NCBI RefSeq assembly: GCF_003797765.1
Contig: NZ_RKMB01000012.1
Span: 124,001 to 188,000, forward strand
DNA from: Ramlibacter sp. WS9
GTDB lineage: Bacteria; Pseudomonadota; Gammaproteobacteria; Burkholderiales; Burkholderiaceae_C
Reading direction: 5' to 3'
DNA length: 64,000 bases
Shown: piece after piece, positions 44,811-55,122 of the stretch
Position numbering within the stretch: position 1 is the first letter of the stretch
Layout of the letters: every line of letters begins with the position of its first letter
Notes under the pieces: generated by a model
Seen by the model: the letters and a program-made list of their open reading frames with translations, nothing else
The model's database searches: none
Told to the model about the DNA's origin: nothing
Translations under genes and position numbers: made by a program

Positions 44811-44843
44811 GTGGGTCCCGGTTTCGTTCTACATTTGAGTCCC

Positions 44844-45893
44844 ATGACTACATTGGCTGTCGACTGCATGGGGGGCGACCACGGCCCCCGCGTCACACTG
44901 GCCGCATGCCGGCATTTCCTCGAGAAGCAGCCGGACGCGCAGCTGGTGCTGGTTGGCATGGCCGACGCGTTGAGCGGCTTCAGCCACCCTCGCGCCCGCG
45001 TTGTTGCCGCCACCGAAGTCGTCGCGATGGACGACGCCGTGGAAGTCGCGCTGCGCCGGAAGAAGGATTCCTCCATGCGGGTGGCCATCCAGCAGGTGAA
45101 GGAAGGCCAGGCCCAGGCGGCGGTTTCCGCGGGCAATACGGGTGCGCTGATGGCGCTCGCGCGCTATCTCCTCAAGACCGTGGACGGCATCGACCGTCCG
45201 GCCATCGCCTACCCATTGCCCAACGCCAAGGGTGGTGCCACCACGGTGCTCGATTTGGGCGCCAACGTTGATTGCACCGAACAGCACCTGCTGCAATTCG
45301 CCGTGATGGGTTCTGCCCTCGTGTCCGCCCTGAAACATGTCGACGCGCCGTCGGTCGGGCTGTTGAACATCGGTGAAGAAGTCATCAAAGGCAGCGAAGT
45401 CATCAAAAAGGCAGGTGAACTGCTGAGATCGGCGGCCAATTCCGGCGATCTCAACTTCTACGGCAACGTGGAAGGCAACGACATCTTCAAGGGCACGACC
45501 GACATCGTCGTGTGCGACGGCTTCGTCGGCAACGTCGCCTTGAAGACGAGCGAAGGGCTGGCGCAGATGATCGGCGGCTTCCTTCGCGAAGAGTTTTCTC
45601 GCAACCTGCTTACCAAACTTGCGGCAATAGTCGCCTACCCGATCCTATCTGCCTTTAAAAATCGCGTGGACTACCGTCGGTACAACGGTGCGGCCCTGTT
45701 GGGCCTGCGCGGTCTGGTCTTCAAGAGCCATGGATCGGCCGACGAGTTCGCCTTCGAGCAGGCTTTGAACCGGGCGTATGATTCGGCCCGAAACAACTTG
45801 CTCGACCGCGTCCAGGCGCGCATCGCCCATGCCCGTCCTTTGCTGGCGGCCGCAGAAAGCGATGCGCATCCGGCCGAAGCGGTGGCATCCTGA
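44844..45893 (+). CDS. plsX: Phosphate acyltransferase PlsX
   Basis: Converts acyl-ACP to acyl-phosphate for phospholipid synthesis, at the inner membrane surface. 349 residues; the start [16 protein letters not shown] is diagnostic, as are [34 protein letters not shown] and [17 protein letters not shown]. The ATG at 44844 is chosen over an upstream frame that runs into the rpmF terminator hairpin. First of the fatty-acid cluster plsX-fabH-fabD-fabG-acpP-fabF. Confidence 0.96.
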   Translation: MTTLAVDCMGGDHGPRVTLAACRHFLEKQPDAQLVLVGMADALSGFSHPRARVVAATEVVAMDDAVEVALRRKKDSSMRVAIQQVKEGQAQAAVSAGNTGALMALARYLLKTVDGIDRPAIAYPLPNAKGGATTVLDLGANVDCTEQHLLQFAVMGSALVSALKHVDAPSVGLLNIGEEVIKGSEVIKKAGELLRSAANSGDLNFYGNVEGNDIFKGTTDIVVCDGFVGNVALKTSEGLAQMIGGFLREEFSRNLLTKLAAIVAYPILSAFKNRVDYRRYNGAALLGLRGLVFKSHGSADEFAFEQALNRAYDSARNNLLDRVQARIAHARPLLAAAESDAHPAEAVAS

Positions 45894-45897
45894 CTTG

Positions 45898-46875
45898 ATG
45901 ACAAGATATTCCCGCATCACCGGCACCGGCAGCTATTTGCCGCCGCGCCGGCTGACCAACGCCGACCTGGCTGCCGAACTGGCCGCCAAAGGCGTAGAGA
46001 CTTCCGACGAGTGGATCGTCGAGCGCACCGGCATCCGGGCTCGCCACTTCGCCGCGCCTGACGTGACGACCAGCGACCTCGGGGCCCACGCCGCGCGTCA
46101 GGCGCTTGAGGCCGCAGGCGTTGCGGCCAGCGAGATTGACCTGATCATCGTCGCGACGTCCACGCCCGACATGGTGTTCCCTTCGGCGGCGTGCATCCTC
46201 CAGAACAAGCTGGGCATCGCAGGTTGCGCGGCTTTCGACGTGCAGGCGGTTTGCAGCGGCTTCGTGTATGCGCTGACGGTGGCGGATTCCCTGATCAAGA
46301 CGGGCGCTGCCAACAAGGCGCTCGTGATCGGTGCCGAGGTGTTTTCGCGCATTCTCGATTTCACGGACCGCACGACCTGCGTGCTGTTCGGCGACGGCGC
46401 CGGCGCGGTGGTGCTGGAAGCGTCGGAGATGCCCGGCATCCTCGCGAGCGACCTGCATGCCGACGGCAAGCATGTCGGCATTCTTTGCGTACCGGGCACG
46501 GTGTCGGGCGGGCAGGTGCTGGGCGACCCGCTGCTCAAGATGGATGGCCAGGCGGTGTTCAAGCTCGCCGTGGGCGTGTTGGAAGATGCCGCGCGCGCCA
46601 CGCTGGCCAAGGCAGGCAAGACGGAGGCCGACATCGACTGGCTGATCCCTCATCAGGCCAACATCCGGATCATGCAGAGCACGGCCAAGAAGCTGAAGCT
46701 GCCTTTGGACAAGCTGGTTGTCACGGTGGATCAGCACGGCAACACGTCGGCTGCGTCGATCCCGCTGGCGCTCGACTCGGTGGTGCGCAGCGGCAAGGTC
46801 AAGAAGGGCGACACGCTCATGCTCGAAGGCGTGGGCGGCGGCTTCACCTGGGGCGCGGTCCTGTTGGACTTCTAG
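45898..46875 (+). CDS. fabH: 3-oxoacyl-ACP synthase III
   Basis: Initiates type II fatty-acid synthesis by condensing acetyl-CoA with malonyl-ACP. 325 residues with the catalytic triad Cys119 ([11 protein letters not shown]), His252 ([11 protein letters not shown]) and Asn282 ([10 protein letters not shown]). [14 protein letters not shown] and the C-terminal [13 protein letters not shown] are standard. Start ATG 45898, four bases after the plsX stop. fabD follows after 58 bases. Confidence 0.96.
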   Translation: MTRYSRITGTGSYLPPRRLTNADLAAELAAKGVETSDEWIVERTGIRARHFAAPDVTTSDLGAHAARQALEAAGVAASEIDLIIVATSTPDMVFPSAACILQNKLGIAGCAAFDVQAVCSGFVYALTVADSLIKTGAANKALVIGAEVFSRILDFTDRTTCVLFGDGAGAVVLEASEMPGILASDLHADGKHVGILCVPGTVSGGQVLGDPLLKMDGQAVFKLAVGVLEDAARATLAKAGKTEADIDWLIPHQANIRIMQSTAKKLKLPLDKLVVTVDQHGNTSAASIPLALDSVVRSGKVKKGDTLMLEGVGGGFTWGAVLLDF

Positions 46876-46933
46876 GCGCTGCCGCTTCGCGCCGACCCCT
46901 CTCTCTGTCTATCTCATTGCGTTGGAAACGAAC

Positions 46934-47884
46934 ATGAAACCGTTCGCTGTCGTCTTTCCGGGACAAGGCTCGCAGTCCGTCGGCATGCTGGATGCCTGGG
47001 GTGACCATCCGGCCGTCGTTGAGGCTTTGAAGGAAGCGTCCGACGCCCTCGGCGAGGACGTGGGCAAGCTGATCAAGGATGGCCCTAAAGAAGCCCTTGC
47101 ACTGACCACCAACACCCAGCCGGTGATGCTGGTGGCGGGCGTTGCGGCTTATAGGGCATGGCGCGCCGAGGGCGGGGCAGCCCCGGCCGTCGTTGCGGGC
47201 CACTCGCTCGGCGAATATTCCGCGTTGGTGGCGTCCGGCGCCCTGACGCTGGCCCAGGCCGCGCCGCTGGTACGGTTCCGCGCACAGGCAATGCAGGATG
47301 CAGTGCCCGTCGGTTGCGGCGCGATGGCCGCCATCCTGGGCATGGAAGCCCAGAAAGTGATCGAGGGCTGCGCCGAAGCCGTGCGGACTTTCGGCACCAA
47401 CACGACCGAAGTGGTGGAAGCCGTCAACTTCAACGACCCCGCGCAGACCGTTATCGCCGGCAGCAAGGCCGCAGTGGAAAAAGCCTGTGAAATCTTGAAG
47501 GCCAACGGCGCGAAACGCGCTCTGCTGTTGCCCGTGTCCGCACCGTTCCATTCGAGCCTGATGAAGCCGGCCGCCGAAAAGCTGAAGGAAAAGCTCGCAG
47601 CAACCGTATTCGCCGCGCCCCAAATCCCCGTCATCAACAACATCGAGGTCAAGGTCGAAAACGATCCCGATCGCATTCGCGCTGCGCTCTACGAGCAGGC
47701 CTTCGGCCCGGTCCGTTGGGTCGAATGCGTGCAGGCGATCAAGGCCCGTGGCATCACGACGCTCGTGGAGTGCGGCCCCGGCAAGGTCTTGGCGGGCCTG
47801 TGCAAGCGGGTGGACCCCGAACTGGCAGGACTGGCCGTCTACGACCCGGCTACGCTGGCTGAAGCGAAAGGGGCTCTGGCATGA
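46934..47884 (+). CDS. fabD: Malonyl-CoA:ACP transacylase
   Basis: Loads malonate onto acyl carrier protein. The 316-residue product begins with the family signature FAVVFPGQGSQSVGML; the nucleophile is Ser91 in VVAGHSLGEYSALVA, with the active-site histidine in LLPVSAPFHSSLM and Gln/Arg in FRAQAMQDAVP. The upstream open frame overlaps fabH and is ignored. It overlaps fabG by ATGA. Confidence 0.96.
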   Translation: MKPFAVVFPGQGSQSVGMLDAWGDHPAVVEALKEASDALGEDVGKLIKDGPKEALALTTNTQPVMLVAGVAAYRAWRAEGGAAPAVVAGHSLGEYSALVASGALTLAQAAPLVRFRAQAMQDAVPVGCGAMAAILGMEAQKVIEGCAEAVRTFGTNTTEVVEAVNFNDPAQTVIAGSKAAVEKACEILKANGAKRALLLPVSAPFHSSLMKPAAEKLKEKLAATVFAAPQIPVINNIEVKVENDPDRIRAALYEQAFGPVRWVECVQAIKARGITTLVECGPGKVLAGLCKRVDPELAGLAVYDPATLAEAKGALA

Positions 47885-48627
47885 ACACGACCATCGAAGG
47901 ACAGGTGGCCCTGGTCACCGGCGCTTCGCGCGGCATCGGGGCCGCCATCGCGCACGAACTTGCGCAGCGTGGCTTGAAGGTCATCGGCACCGCAACCACT
48001 GACGACGGCGCAGCCAAGATATCCTCCGCTCTTTCCGTCCACGCGGGCTGCCGTGGGGCGACGCTCGACGTGAACAACGCCGCAGCCGCCGAAGCGCTGA
48101 TCGACAGCATCGTGAAGGAGCATGGCGGTCTGCAGGTCCTCGTCAACAACGCTGGCATTACCCGCGACATGCTGGCGATGCGATTGAAAGACGATGACTG
48201 GGACGCCGTGCTCGACACCAACCTCAAGGCCGTGTTCCGCATGAGCCGCGCCGTGATGCGCACCATGATGAAGCAGCGCTACGGGCGCATGATCAACATC
48301 ACCTCGGTGGTGGGCGCGTCCGGCAACCCGGGCCAAGCCAACTACGCGGCGGCCAAGGCGGGTGTCGCGGGAATGACGCGCGCCCTGGCGCGCGAGCTCG
48401 GCAGCCGTGGCATCACCGTGAACTGCGTGGCGCCAGGTTTCATCGAAACCGACATGACGGCCTCGCTGCCCGAAGAGCAGCAGAAAGCCCTGTTGGGGCA
48501 GATTCCGCTGGGACACCTGGGCAAACCGGCCGACATCGCGCACGCGGTGGCTTTCCTGGCCTCGCCGCAGGCCGGCTACGTGACGGGGCAGGAACTGCAC
48601 GTCAACGGTGGCATGTACATGTCCTGA
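47881..48627 (+). CDS. fabG: 3-oxoacyl-ACP reductase
   Basis: NADPH-dependent reductase of the elongation cycle. 248 residues of the short-chain dehydrogenase family: cofactor loop LVTGASRGIGAAIAHEL, NNAGITRDMLAMR, and the catalytic Ser142, Tyr155 and Lys159 in ITSVVGASGNPGQANYAAAK. C-terminal VTGQELHVNGGMYMS is the usual FabG end. Coupled to fabD. Confidence 0.96.
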   Translation: MNTTIEGQVALVTGASRGIGAAIAHELAQRGLKVIGTATTDDGAAKISSALSVHAGCRGATLDVNNAAAAEALIDSIVKEHGGLQVLVNNAGITRDMLAMRLKDDDWDAVLDTNLKAVFRMSRAVMRTMMKQRYGRMINITSVVGASGNPGQANYAAAKAGVAGMTRALARELGSRGITVNCVAPGFIETDMTASLPEEQQKALLGQIPLGHLGKPADIAHAVAFLASPQAGYVTGQELHVNGGMYMS

Positions 48628-48696
48628 AGGCAAGATCACCAGCCGGTTTATCCGCCCGGCGGCGGCCTGCAGGGGAAGCAACCCCGTGGCGGCTAA

Positions 48697-48972
<276 letters not shown>

Positions 48973-48979
48973 CGAGAAA

Positions 48980-50227
48980 ATGAGCCGACGCCGAGTTGTC
49001 GTCACCGGCCTGGGGTGTGTCAGCCCCGTGGGCAACACGGTGGCGGAATCCTGGTCCAACCTGCTCGCCGGCAAGCCCGGCATCGACCTCATCACGCACT
49101 TCGACGCGAGCAATTTCGCGTGCAAGTTCGCGGGCGAGGTCAAAGGCTTCAACATCGGCGACTACATCGCCGAGAAGGAAGCCCGGCACATGGACCGTTT
49201 CATCCATCTCGGCCTGGCCGCCGCCTGCCAGGCGGTCGTCGACAGCGGCCTGCCCACCGGGGACGCGCTGGGCGATGAACTGGCCACGCGCATCGGCTGC
49301 AACATCGGGGCCGGCATCGGCGGGCTGCCGATGATCGAGCAGACCCACACCGAGCTCATCAACCGGGGGCCGCGCCGCGTGTCGCCCTTCTTCGTGCCCG
49401 CATCGATCATCAACATGATCTCCGGCCACGTATCGATCAAATACGGGTTCAAGGGTCCGAACATCGCGGTGGTCACGGCCTGCACGACGGGCCTGCACGC
49501 GATCGGCCTGTCCGCGCGCATGATCGAATCGGGCGATGCCGACGTGATGATCGCCGGCGGTGCCGAAGCGGCCGTCTCGCCGCTGGGGATTGGCGGCTTC
49601 GCATCCGCACGCGCGCTCTCCACTCGCAACGACGATCCCAAGACGGCTTCGCGCCCCTGGGACAAGGACCGCGACGGCTTCGTGCTGGGCGAGGGTGGCG
49701 GCGTCATGGTGCTGGAAGAATACGAGCACGCCAAGGCCCGCGGCGCGAAGATCTACGCCGAGGTGGTGGGTTTCGGCATGAGCGCCGATGCGTACCACAT
49801 GACAGCACCCGACGTGGACGGCCCGCGCCGCTCCATGGTCAATGCGCTGAAGAATGCCGGCATCAATACCGACCAGGTTCAGTACCTCAACGCGCATGGC
49901 ACGTCCACGCCGCTGGGCGACCTGAACGAGACGAACGCCATCAAGGCCGCCTTCGGCGACGCCGCGAAGCAACTGGTGGTCAATTCCACCAAGTCGATGA
50001 CCGGCCACCTGTTGGGCGGCGCCGGCGGCATCGAGTCGGTGTTCACGGTGCTGGCCATCCACGAGCAGAAGAGCCCTCCGACCATCAACATCTTCAACCA
50101 GGATCCGGAATGCGACCTGGACTATTGCGCCAACACCGGGCGCGACATGAAGATCGACTTTGCCGTGAAGAACAACTTCGGTTTCGGTGGCACCAACGGC
50201 ACTCTCGTTTTCAAGCGGCTGCAGTGA
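48980..50227 (+). CDS. fabF: 3-oxoacyl-ACP synthase II
   Basis: Elongating condensing enzyme of fatty-acid synthesis. 415 residues with Cys168 in [12 protein letters not shown] and the two histidines in [11 protein letters not shown] and [15 protein letters not shown]; the end [16 protein letters not shown] is characteristic. It starts seven bases after acpP and is the last fatty-acid gene; the envelope-stress genes follow. Confidence 0.97.
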   Translation: MSRRRVVVTGLGCVSPVGNTVAESWSNLLAGKPGIDLITHFDASNFACKFAGEVKGFNIGDYIAEKEARHMDRFIHLGLAAACQAVVDSGLPTGDALGDELATRIGCNIGAGIGGLPMIEQTHTELINRGPRRVSPFFVPASIINMISGHVSIKYGFKGPNIAVVTACTTGLHAIGLSARMIESGDADVMIAGGAEAAVSPLGIGGFASARALSTRNDDPKTASRPWDKDRDGFVLGEGGGVMVLEEYEHAKARGAKIYAEVVGFGMSADAYHMTAPDVDGPRRSMVNALKNAGINTDQVQYLNAHGTSTPLGDLNETNAIKAAFGDAAKQLVVNSTKSMTGHLLGGAGGIESVFTVLAIHEQKSPPTINIFNQDPECDLDYCANTGRDMKIDFAVKNNFGFGGTNGTLVFKRLQ

Positions 50228-50267
50228 CGCGGGGCCGCATCCCGGCAACTTCCGCCCCCGGCTTTCC

Positions 50268-50720
50268 ATGCACGGCGCCCCCTCGGTGACTTACCCGGCG
50301 GGGCGCTCGCGCTTGGCGGCGGGCATCCTCGCGGCGGTCTGGCTGCTCGGTTGCGCCGCTGCGCTGCTTTGGTGGACGCACTCACCCGGCCGATGGCGCA
50401 TGGCCATGATGCTGGCCGCGCTGGCGGCCACGGGCGCGGCCGCTGCCTGGAGCTGGTGGCGCCAGCGTCGCGGCGTCCTGGAATGGGATGGCACTGCCTG
50501 GAGCTGGTCGGGCCATGCCGGCGCGACGGCCGGGCAAATCGAAGTTGCCCTCGACCTGCAACACAGCCTGCTGGTGCGCTGGGCTGCGGCGGGTGTGTCG
50601 CGCTGGCTGTGGCTGGCGCGCAGCGACCGCGGCGAGCGCTGGGACGACCTGCGGCGTGCTGTATATTCGCGCGCCAGACCGCAAGCGCTGCGACCGGACA
50701 GCCCCGCAGCGACACCATGA
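50268..50720 (+). CDS. YgfX-like membrane protein
   Basis: A 150-residue inner-membrane protein with two close helices (about residues 16-36 and 43-63) and a C-terminal soluble part rich in tryptophan (LEWDGTAWSWSG, VRWAAAGVSRWLWLARSD, RWDDLRRAVYSR). This layout is that of YgfX/CptA-like proteins, which in E. coli are linked with SdhE; no sdhE is adjacent here. Its stop overlaps the rpoE start by ATGA, so it is in the same operon. Moderate certainty on family. Confidence 0.65.
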   Translation: MHGAPSVTYPAGRSRLAAGILAAVWLLGCAAALLWWTHSPGRWRMAMMLAALAATGAAAAWSWWRQRRGVLEWDGTAWSWSGHAGATAGQIEVALDLQHSLLVRWAAAGVSRWLWLARSDRGERWDDLRRAVYSRARPQALRPDSPAATP

Positions 50721-51355
50721 CGAAACCGCCTCCTGCTTCCGCCCCCACTGCCGCCGACACCGACCTGATGCTGGTCGAACGCACGGTGGCCGGCGACCAG
50801 AAGGCTTTCGAGCTGCTGGTGCTCAAGTACCAGCGCCGCATCGAGAGGCTGATCGGGCGCATGGTGCGCGACGTGGACCTGGTCGAGGACATCGCGCAGG
50901 AAACCTTCATCCGCGCTTACCGGGCGCTCGCCCAGTTCCGCGGCGAAGCCCAGTTCTACACGTGGCTGTACCGGATCGCGGTCAATACAGCCAAAAAAGC
51001 TTTGGGTGACCTGAAGCGGGACCCCCTGGTGTCGGAAACGGCACTGCGCGGCGGTGGCGACGAGGAAGATGAAACTTCCGCCGTGGAGAACGAACTAACC
51101 ACCGCGGAAACGCCCGAAACCGTGTTGGCGGCCAAGGAAATCGCCGCTGCGGTGAACTCGGCCATGGACGCGCTGCCCGAGGAGCTGCGCCAGGCGGTGA
51201 CCTTGCGCGAGATCGAAGGCCTGAGCTACGAAGAGATCGCGGAAGTGATGAATTGCCCGATCGGCACCGTGCGGTCCCGGATTTTCCGGGCGCGCGAGGC
51301 TATTTCGGCGAGGATCAAGCCCTTGCTGGAAAACCAGTCGGGCAAGCGCTGGTAG
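50717..51355 (+). CDS. rpoE: RNA polymerase sigma-E factor
   Basis: ECF sigma factor (AlgU/RpoE type) directing the envelope-stress regulon. 212 residues: region 2 RIERLIGRMVRDVDLVEDIAQETFIRAY and FYTWLYRIAVNTAKK, region 4 LREIEGLSYEEIAEVMNCP and GTVRSRIFRAREAI. The ATG at 50717 fits RpoE N-termini after a short leader. It precedes rseA, rseB and mucD in the conserved order, and is distinct from the SigK-like factor at 6752. Confidence 0.95.
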   Translation: MTKPPPASAPTAADTDLMLVERTVAGDQKAFELLVLKYQRRIERLIGRMVRDVDLVEDIAQETFIRAYRALAQFRGEAQFYTWLYRIAVNTAKKALGDLKRDPLVSETALRGGGDEEDETSAVENELTTAETPETVLAAKEIAAAVNSAMDALPEELRQAVTLREIEGLSYEEIAEVMNCPIGTVRSRIFRAREAISARIKPLLENQSGKRW

Positions 51356-51425
51356 GCGCGAAGGGCGGGCGGAAGAGGTGGCCGAGAGATGGTCGAGAAG
51401 TGGCCGAAATGGGCGAGGTGAAGCG

Positions 51426-52007
51426 ATGGACAACATGAACACAGCGGAATTGATTTCGGCGCTGGCCGATGGACAGCTCCAGGGTGAGGCGTTCGCGCAC
51501 GGGGTCGAAGCCGCCGCAGGCGACGAGGCTGCGCGCGAAACCTGGCACACCTACCATTTGATCGGTGACGTGCTGCGCTCCGGCGAGCATGTGTCCGGCA
51601 CGGTGCCTTCGGCGTTTCTTGGCCGCCTGCAACTGCGGTTGCAAGAGGAGCAGTCGGTAGCGCCGGCCGCGCCAGGCCCGGCCGAGATCATCAAGAATTT
51701 CCGGGGTGCGCAGGCCGCCAACGACACCAGCTTTCGCTGGAAGGTGGTCGCCGGTTTCGCGTCGCTGGCCGCCGTCGCCGCCGTCGGGTGGACGGTGGTG
51801 GGTGGGCCGAACGGCAAGCCCGAGCAGGCCCAGATGGCCGCCGTTCCAACCGGAGCCGTGCTGGCTGAAACCCAGCGCGGCGTGATGATCCGCGACGCGC
51901 GCCTGGACGAATTCATGGCCGCGCACCGCCAGCTCGGCGGCGCGTCCGCATTGCAGATGCCTGCCGGTTTCCTGCGCAACGCGACCTTCGAAGGACCGAT
52001 CCGCTGA
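51426..52007 (+). CDS. rseA: Anti-sigma-E factor RseA
   Basis: A 193-residue inner-membrane anti-sigma factor that holds RpoE until proteolysis. The N-terminal cytoplasmic domain MNTAELISALADGQLQGEAF and WHTYHLIGDVLRS is the RseA_N signature; one transmembrane helix lies at about residues 105-122 (WKVVAGFASLAAVAAVGW), followed by a short periplasmic tail. Start at ATG 51426; the 70 bases after rpoE are purine-rich with repeated GTGGCCGA-like words. Confidence 0.92.
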   Translation: MDNMNTAELISALADGQLQGEAFAHGVEAAAGDEAARETWHTYHLIGDVLRSGEHVSGTVPSAFLGRLQLRLQEEQSVAPAAPGPAEIIKNFRGAQAANDTSFRWKVVAGFASLAAVAAVGWTVVGGPNGKPEQAQMAAVPTGAVLAETQRGVMIRDARLDEFMAAHRQLGGASALQMPAGFLRNATFEGPIR

Positions 52008-52023
52008 CCGCGGCAGGCCACGC

Positions 52024-53076
52024 ATGGGATACGCCGACAAGCCGACAGCCATCCTCGCCGCGCGCTGCGCCGCCGCCTTATGGGCCGCAGGCACGTTGGG
52101 CCTGGCTGCCGCGGAGACCCCGCAGGCGCTGCCCGGGCCGTCCATCACGCGCGTCCAGGTCAAACAACCCGAGCGCAGCGTCGGGGATTGGCTGGTCCGC
52201 ATGCACGAGGCATCGCGCCTGCGCAGCTACATCGGCACGTTTGTCGTGACCTCCAACAATGGCGGCATGTCCAGCGCCCGCATCTGGCACGCCTGCGATG
52301 GCGAGCAGCAGGTCGAACGTGTGGAGTCTCTCACCGGCGCGCCGCGTTCGACCTTCCGGCGCAACGACGAGGTCGTCACGTTCCTGCCGGAAACGCGCGT
52401 GGTGCGCGCCGAGAAGCGCGAGTCGCTCGGGCTGTTTCCCAATTTCCTGAAGTCCACCGATGGCGCCATCGCCGAGTTCTATACGGCGCGCCGCCTGGGG
52501 GCCGATCGCGTAGCCGGCTTCGAGGCAGATGTGGTGCAGCTCGCTCCCAAGGACAGCCTGCGTTTCGGCTACCGGGTCTGGAGCGAGAAAAAGACCGGCC
52601 TGGTGGTCAAGCTGCAGACGGTCGACCTGGACGGCAACGTGCTGGAGCAGGCGGCGTTTTCCGAGCTGGCGCTGGACGCGCCCGTGCGCATCGACAAGCT
52701 CAACCAGATGATGAGTGCGACGGAAGGCTGGCGCGTCGAGAAGGCAGACGCCGTCAAGACCACGGCCGGGGCCGAAGGCTGGCAGCTGAAGTCCGCCGTC
52801 GCCGGGTTCAAGCCGATCAGCTGCTACAAGCGTCCGGCCAGCGGGACGCCCGCGCCCGAAGGCACGCTGCAGTGGGTCTTTTCCGATGGCTTGGCCGCAG
52901 TGTCGCTGTTCGTGGAGTCTTACGACCGGCAGCGGCATGTGCAGGAAGGCATGTTTTCCAGCGGTGCGACCCAGACGCTCACCCGCCGCATCCAGGACTG
53001 GTGGCTCACGGCTGTGGGCGAAGTGCCGCCCCAGACCCTCAAGGCATTTGCAGCCAGCCTTGAGCGGCGCAAATAA
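52024..53076 (+). CDS. rseB: Sigma-E regulatory protein RseB/MucB
   Basis: A 350-residue periplasmic sensor that shields RseA from DegS and detects lipopolysaccharide or lipoprotein intermediates. N-terminal signal peptide (to about AAA at residue 30), then the MucB/RseB fold: SYIGTFVVTSNNG, WHACDGEQQVERVESL, FLPETRVVRAEKRE, FYTARRLGADRVAGFEADV and the C-terminal small domain with ISCYKRP. Spaced 17 bases after rseA, within the stress operon. Confidence 0.92.
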   Translation: MGYADKPTAILAARCAAALWAAGTLGLAAAETPQALPGPSITRVQVKQPERSVGDWLVRMHEASRLRSYIGTFVVTSNNGGMSSARIWHACDGEQQVERVESLTGAPRSTFRRNDEVVTFLPETRVVRAEKRESLGLFPNFLKSTDGAIAEFYTARRLGADRVAGFEADVVQLAPKDSLRFGYRVWSEKKTGLVVKLQTVDLDGNVLEQAAFSELALDAPVRIDKLNQMMSATEGWRVEKADAVKTTAGAEGWQLKSAVAGFKPISCYKRPASGTPAPEGTLQWVFSDGLAAVSLFVESYDRQRHVQEGMFSSGATQTLTRRIQDWWLTAVGEVPPQTLKAFAASLERRK

Positions 53077-53175
53077 GCCCCCAGCTTGTCGCGGATGTGC
53101 GAATGTAGTGGCTCGCCCGCGCGAACCATTTTTCCGCTTTTCGTTCTCAGCATTACCAGTGTTTGAAAGGTCGAC

Positions 53176-54648
53176 ATGTTCAAGTTCGATGGGATGAAGT
53201 CTCGTACCCTGGGCATGACCCTGGCGTTGGCCCTGGCCGGGTCCGCGTCGTTGCTGCCAGCAGGTCCGGCGCAGGCCCAGGCGGTTCGCGGCCTGCCCGA
53301 CTTTACCGAGCTGGTGGAGCAGGTCGGGCCCGCGGTGGTGAATATCCGCACGCTGGAGCGCACGCGCACCGGCGCCGCGGCTCCGGGCGCCATGGACGAA
53401 GAAATGCAGGAGTTCTTCCGCCGCTTCTTCGGCCAGCCGATGCCCGGTGTGCCGCGGCAGGCCCCGCGTCCGAACCGCCCGCAGCCCGACGAGGAGCAGC
53501 CCCGTGGCGTGGGCTCTGGCTTCATTCTGTCGACCGACGGCTTCGTGATGACCAATGCCCACGTGGTGGAGGGCGCCGACGAGGTGCTGGTCACCTTGCC
53601 CGATCGGCGCGAATTCAAGGCCCGGGTGGTGGGCGCGCCCGACAGGCGCACCGATGTTGCCGTCATCAAGATCGAGGCTACCGGCCTGCCGGCTGTGAAG
53701 ATCGGCGACGTCAACCGGCTCAAGGTCGGTGAGTGGGTGATGGCCATCGGCTCGCCGTTCGGGCTGGAGAATTCCGTCACGGCGGGCATCGTGAGCGCAA
53801 AGGGGCGCGAGACGGGCGACTACCTTCCCTTCATCCAGACCGACGTGGCGATCAACCCCGGCAACTCCGGCGGCCCGCTGATCAACATGCGCGGCGAGGT
53901 GGTTGGCATCAACAGCCAGATCTATTCGCGTTCGGGTGGCTTCATGGGCATCTCGTTCGCGATTCCCATCGACGAGGCGATCCGCGTAGCCGAGCAACTG
54001 CGGGCATCGGGTCGCGTCACGCGCGGCCGTATCGGCGTGCAGATCGACCAGGTCACCAAAGACGTGGCCGAATCCATTGGCCTGGGCAAGCCGCAGGGCG
54101 CGTTGGTGCGAAGTGTGGAGAGCGGATCGCCGGCCGACAAGGCGGGTGTGGAAGCCGGTGACATCGTCACGAAGTTCGACGGCAAGACCATCGAGCGCGC
54201 CACCGACCTGCAGCGCCTGGTGGGTAACACCAAGCCCGGCACGCGCAGCACGATGACCGTGTTCCGTCGCGGCGGATCGAAGGACATCGCGGTCACGGTC
54301 GCCGAGATCGAGCCGGAGAAACCGGTGCGCCGCGCGGCCGACAAGGACGAAAAGCCGAAGGGCTCGCCGGCCGCGCAATCGGTCGGCCTCTCGGTGAGCG
54401 ACATGAGCGCCGAGCAGAAGAAGGATCTGAAGCTCAAGGGTGGTGTGAAGGTCGAGGCCGTGACCGATGCGGCAGCTCGTGCGGGTATCCATGAAGGCGA
54501 CATCATCGTTGCCATCGGCAACACCGAGATCGCAAGCGTCAAGGACTTCGATGCGGTGATCGCGAAGGTGGACAAGACCAAGCCGATCCCCGTGTTGCTG
54601 CGCCGCGGTGAATTGGCGACCTATCTCTTGATCCGGCCTGTCCGCTAG
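53176..54648 (+). CDS. mucD: Periplasmic serine protease DegP/MucD
   Basis: A 490-residue HtrA-family chaperone-protease that degrades misfolded envelope proteins. Signal peptide to about residue 35 (AQAQA), protease domain with triad His129 (TNAHVVEG), Asp160 (RRTDVAVIK) and Ser231 (NPGNSGGPLINM), then two PDZ domains (about residues 290-380 and 400-480). The Q-linker QPMPGVPRQAPRPNRPQPDE is long and proline-rich. It follows rseB in the MucD order and ends the operon at a strong terminator. Confidence 0.95.
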   Translation: MFKFDGMKSRTLGMTLALALAGSASLLPAGPAQAQAVRGLPDFTELVEQVGPAVVNIRTLERTRTGAAAPGAMDEEMQEFFRRFFGQPMPGVPRQAPRPNRPQPDEEQPRGVGSGFILSTDGFVMTNAHVVEGADEVLVTLPDRREFKARVVGAPDRRTDVAVIKIEATGLPAVKIGDVNRLKVGEWVMAIGSPFGLENSVTAGIVSAKGRETGDYLPFIQTDVAINPGNSGGPLINMRGEVVGINSQIYSRSGGFMGISFAIPIDEAIRVAEQLRASGRVTRGRIGVQIDQVTKDVAESIGLGKPQGALVRSVESGSPADKAGVEAGDIVTKFDGKTIERATDLQRLVGNTKPGTRSTMTVFRRGGSKDIAVTVAEIEPEKPVRRAADKDEKPKGSPAAQSVGLSVSDMSAEQKKDLKLKGGVKVEAVTDAAARAGIHEGDIIVAIGNTEIASVKDFDAVIAKVDKTKPIPVLLRRGELATYLLIRPVR

Positions 54649-54674
54649 AGCCGGCGCAGTCTTTCAACTCCGTG

Positions 54675-54709
54675 AAAGCCCCAGCCCCCAGTCGGGTTTG
54701 GGGCTTTTT
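54675..54709 (+). terminator. Intrinsic terminator of the rpoE-mucD operon
   Basis: AAAGCCCCA (54675-54683) pairs perfectly with TGGGGCTTT (54699-54707), continuing into a T run. Placed 27 bases after the mucD stop. Confidence 0.9.
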
Positions 54710-54738
54710 CATGGGCCTTGGCCAAAAAAATACGAGGG

Positions 54739-54755
54739 TCAAAAAATATTTTTGA
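54739..54755. repeat. AT-rich palindrome TCAAAAA/TTTTTGA
   Basis: Seven-base perfect arms around ATA, in an AT-rich island unlike the surrounding GC-rich DNA. Overlaps a possible -35 (TTGACG at 54752). Possible binding site for a repressor or nucleoid protein. Confidence 0.3.
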
Positions 54756-54821
54756 CGCGGCCGTGATTGCCTGTAAGTTTGCAATCGCTAACTTTTAATC
54801 GGAGCTAATTACATTTTTGGA

Positions 54822-55042
54822 TAGAATCCGCGCACCTCATCGGCCATTAGCGGCATATCAAAAACCGGCTAACCCACCATGCGGGATGATTCCCTCTGGT
54901 CCACCGCCGATCCACAGATCGCCCACAAGTTGTCCCACGACTTGGTCCCTAATATTGTTGATAAGTTGTGAATAAGATCTATGTTGCTGGACTGCAACGA
55001 GCCCCTTCAAGCACCGGCCCGGCTGTACGCCCTGGGCTTTTT
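54822..55042 (+). ncRNA. Candidate structured non-coding RNA between mucD and lepA
   Basis: The 519 bases between mucD and lepA contain no credible gene. A TAGAAT -10 (54822-54827, no good -35) could start a transcript near 54834. Within it are hairpins CAAGTTGT/ACGACTTG (54926-54944) and GTTGC/GCAAC near 54982, and it could end at a bulged hairpin GCCCGGC...GCCctGGGC with TTTTT (55017-55042). About 200 nt would result. It does not match 6S RNA by eye. It may instead be a lepA leader; expression is unknown. Confidence 0.3.
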
Positions 55043-55091
55043 GCCTACAATGAAGCTCCAACTATCGCAGTTGCCATAGATTGTTGGTTTA

Positions 55092-55122
55092 GGGCGCGTC
55101 ACTCTTCGACGCGCCCTTTTTT
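55092..55122 (+). terminator. Strong intrinsic terminator upstream of lepA
   Basis: GGGCGCGTC (55092-55100) and GACGCGCCC (55108-55116) form a perfect nine-base stem with a seven-base loop, followed by six T. It lies only 46 bases before lepA, so it ends an upstream transcript or attenuates lepA. Confidence 0.85.

Noticed and set aside
54940-54985. DnaA-box-like words (TTGATAAGTTGTGAATAAG) near lepA
   Set aside because: No exact TTATCCACA is present, no cluster of boxes is seen, and origin-linked genes (dnaA, dnaN, gidA) are absent.
55092-55122. Possible tRNA or riboswitch before lepA
   Set aside because: The structure is a simple intrinsic terminator; no cloverleaf, T-loop or known aptamer core is visible.
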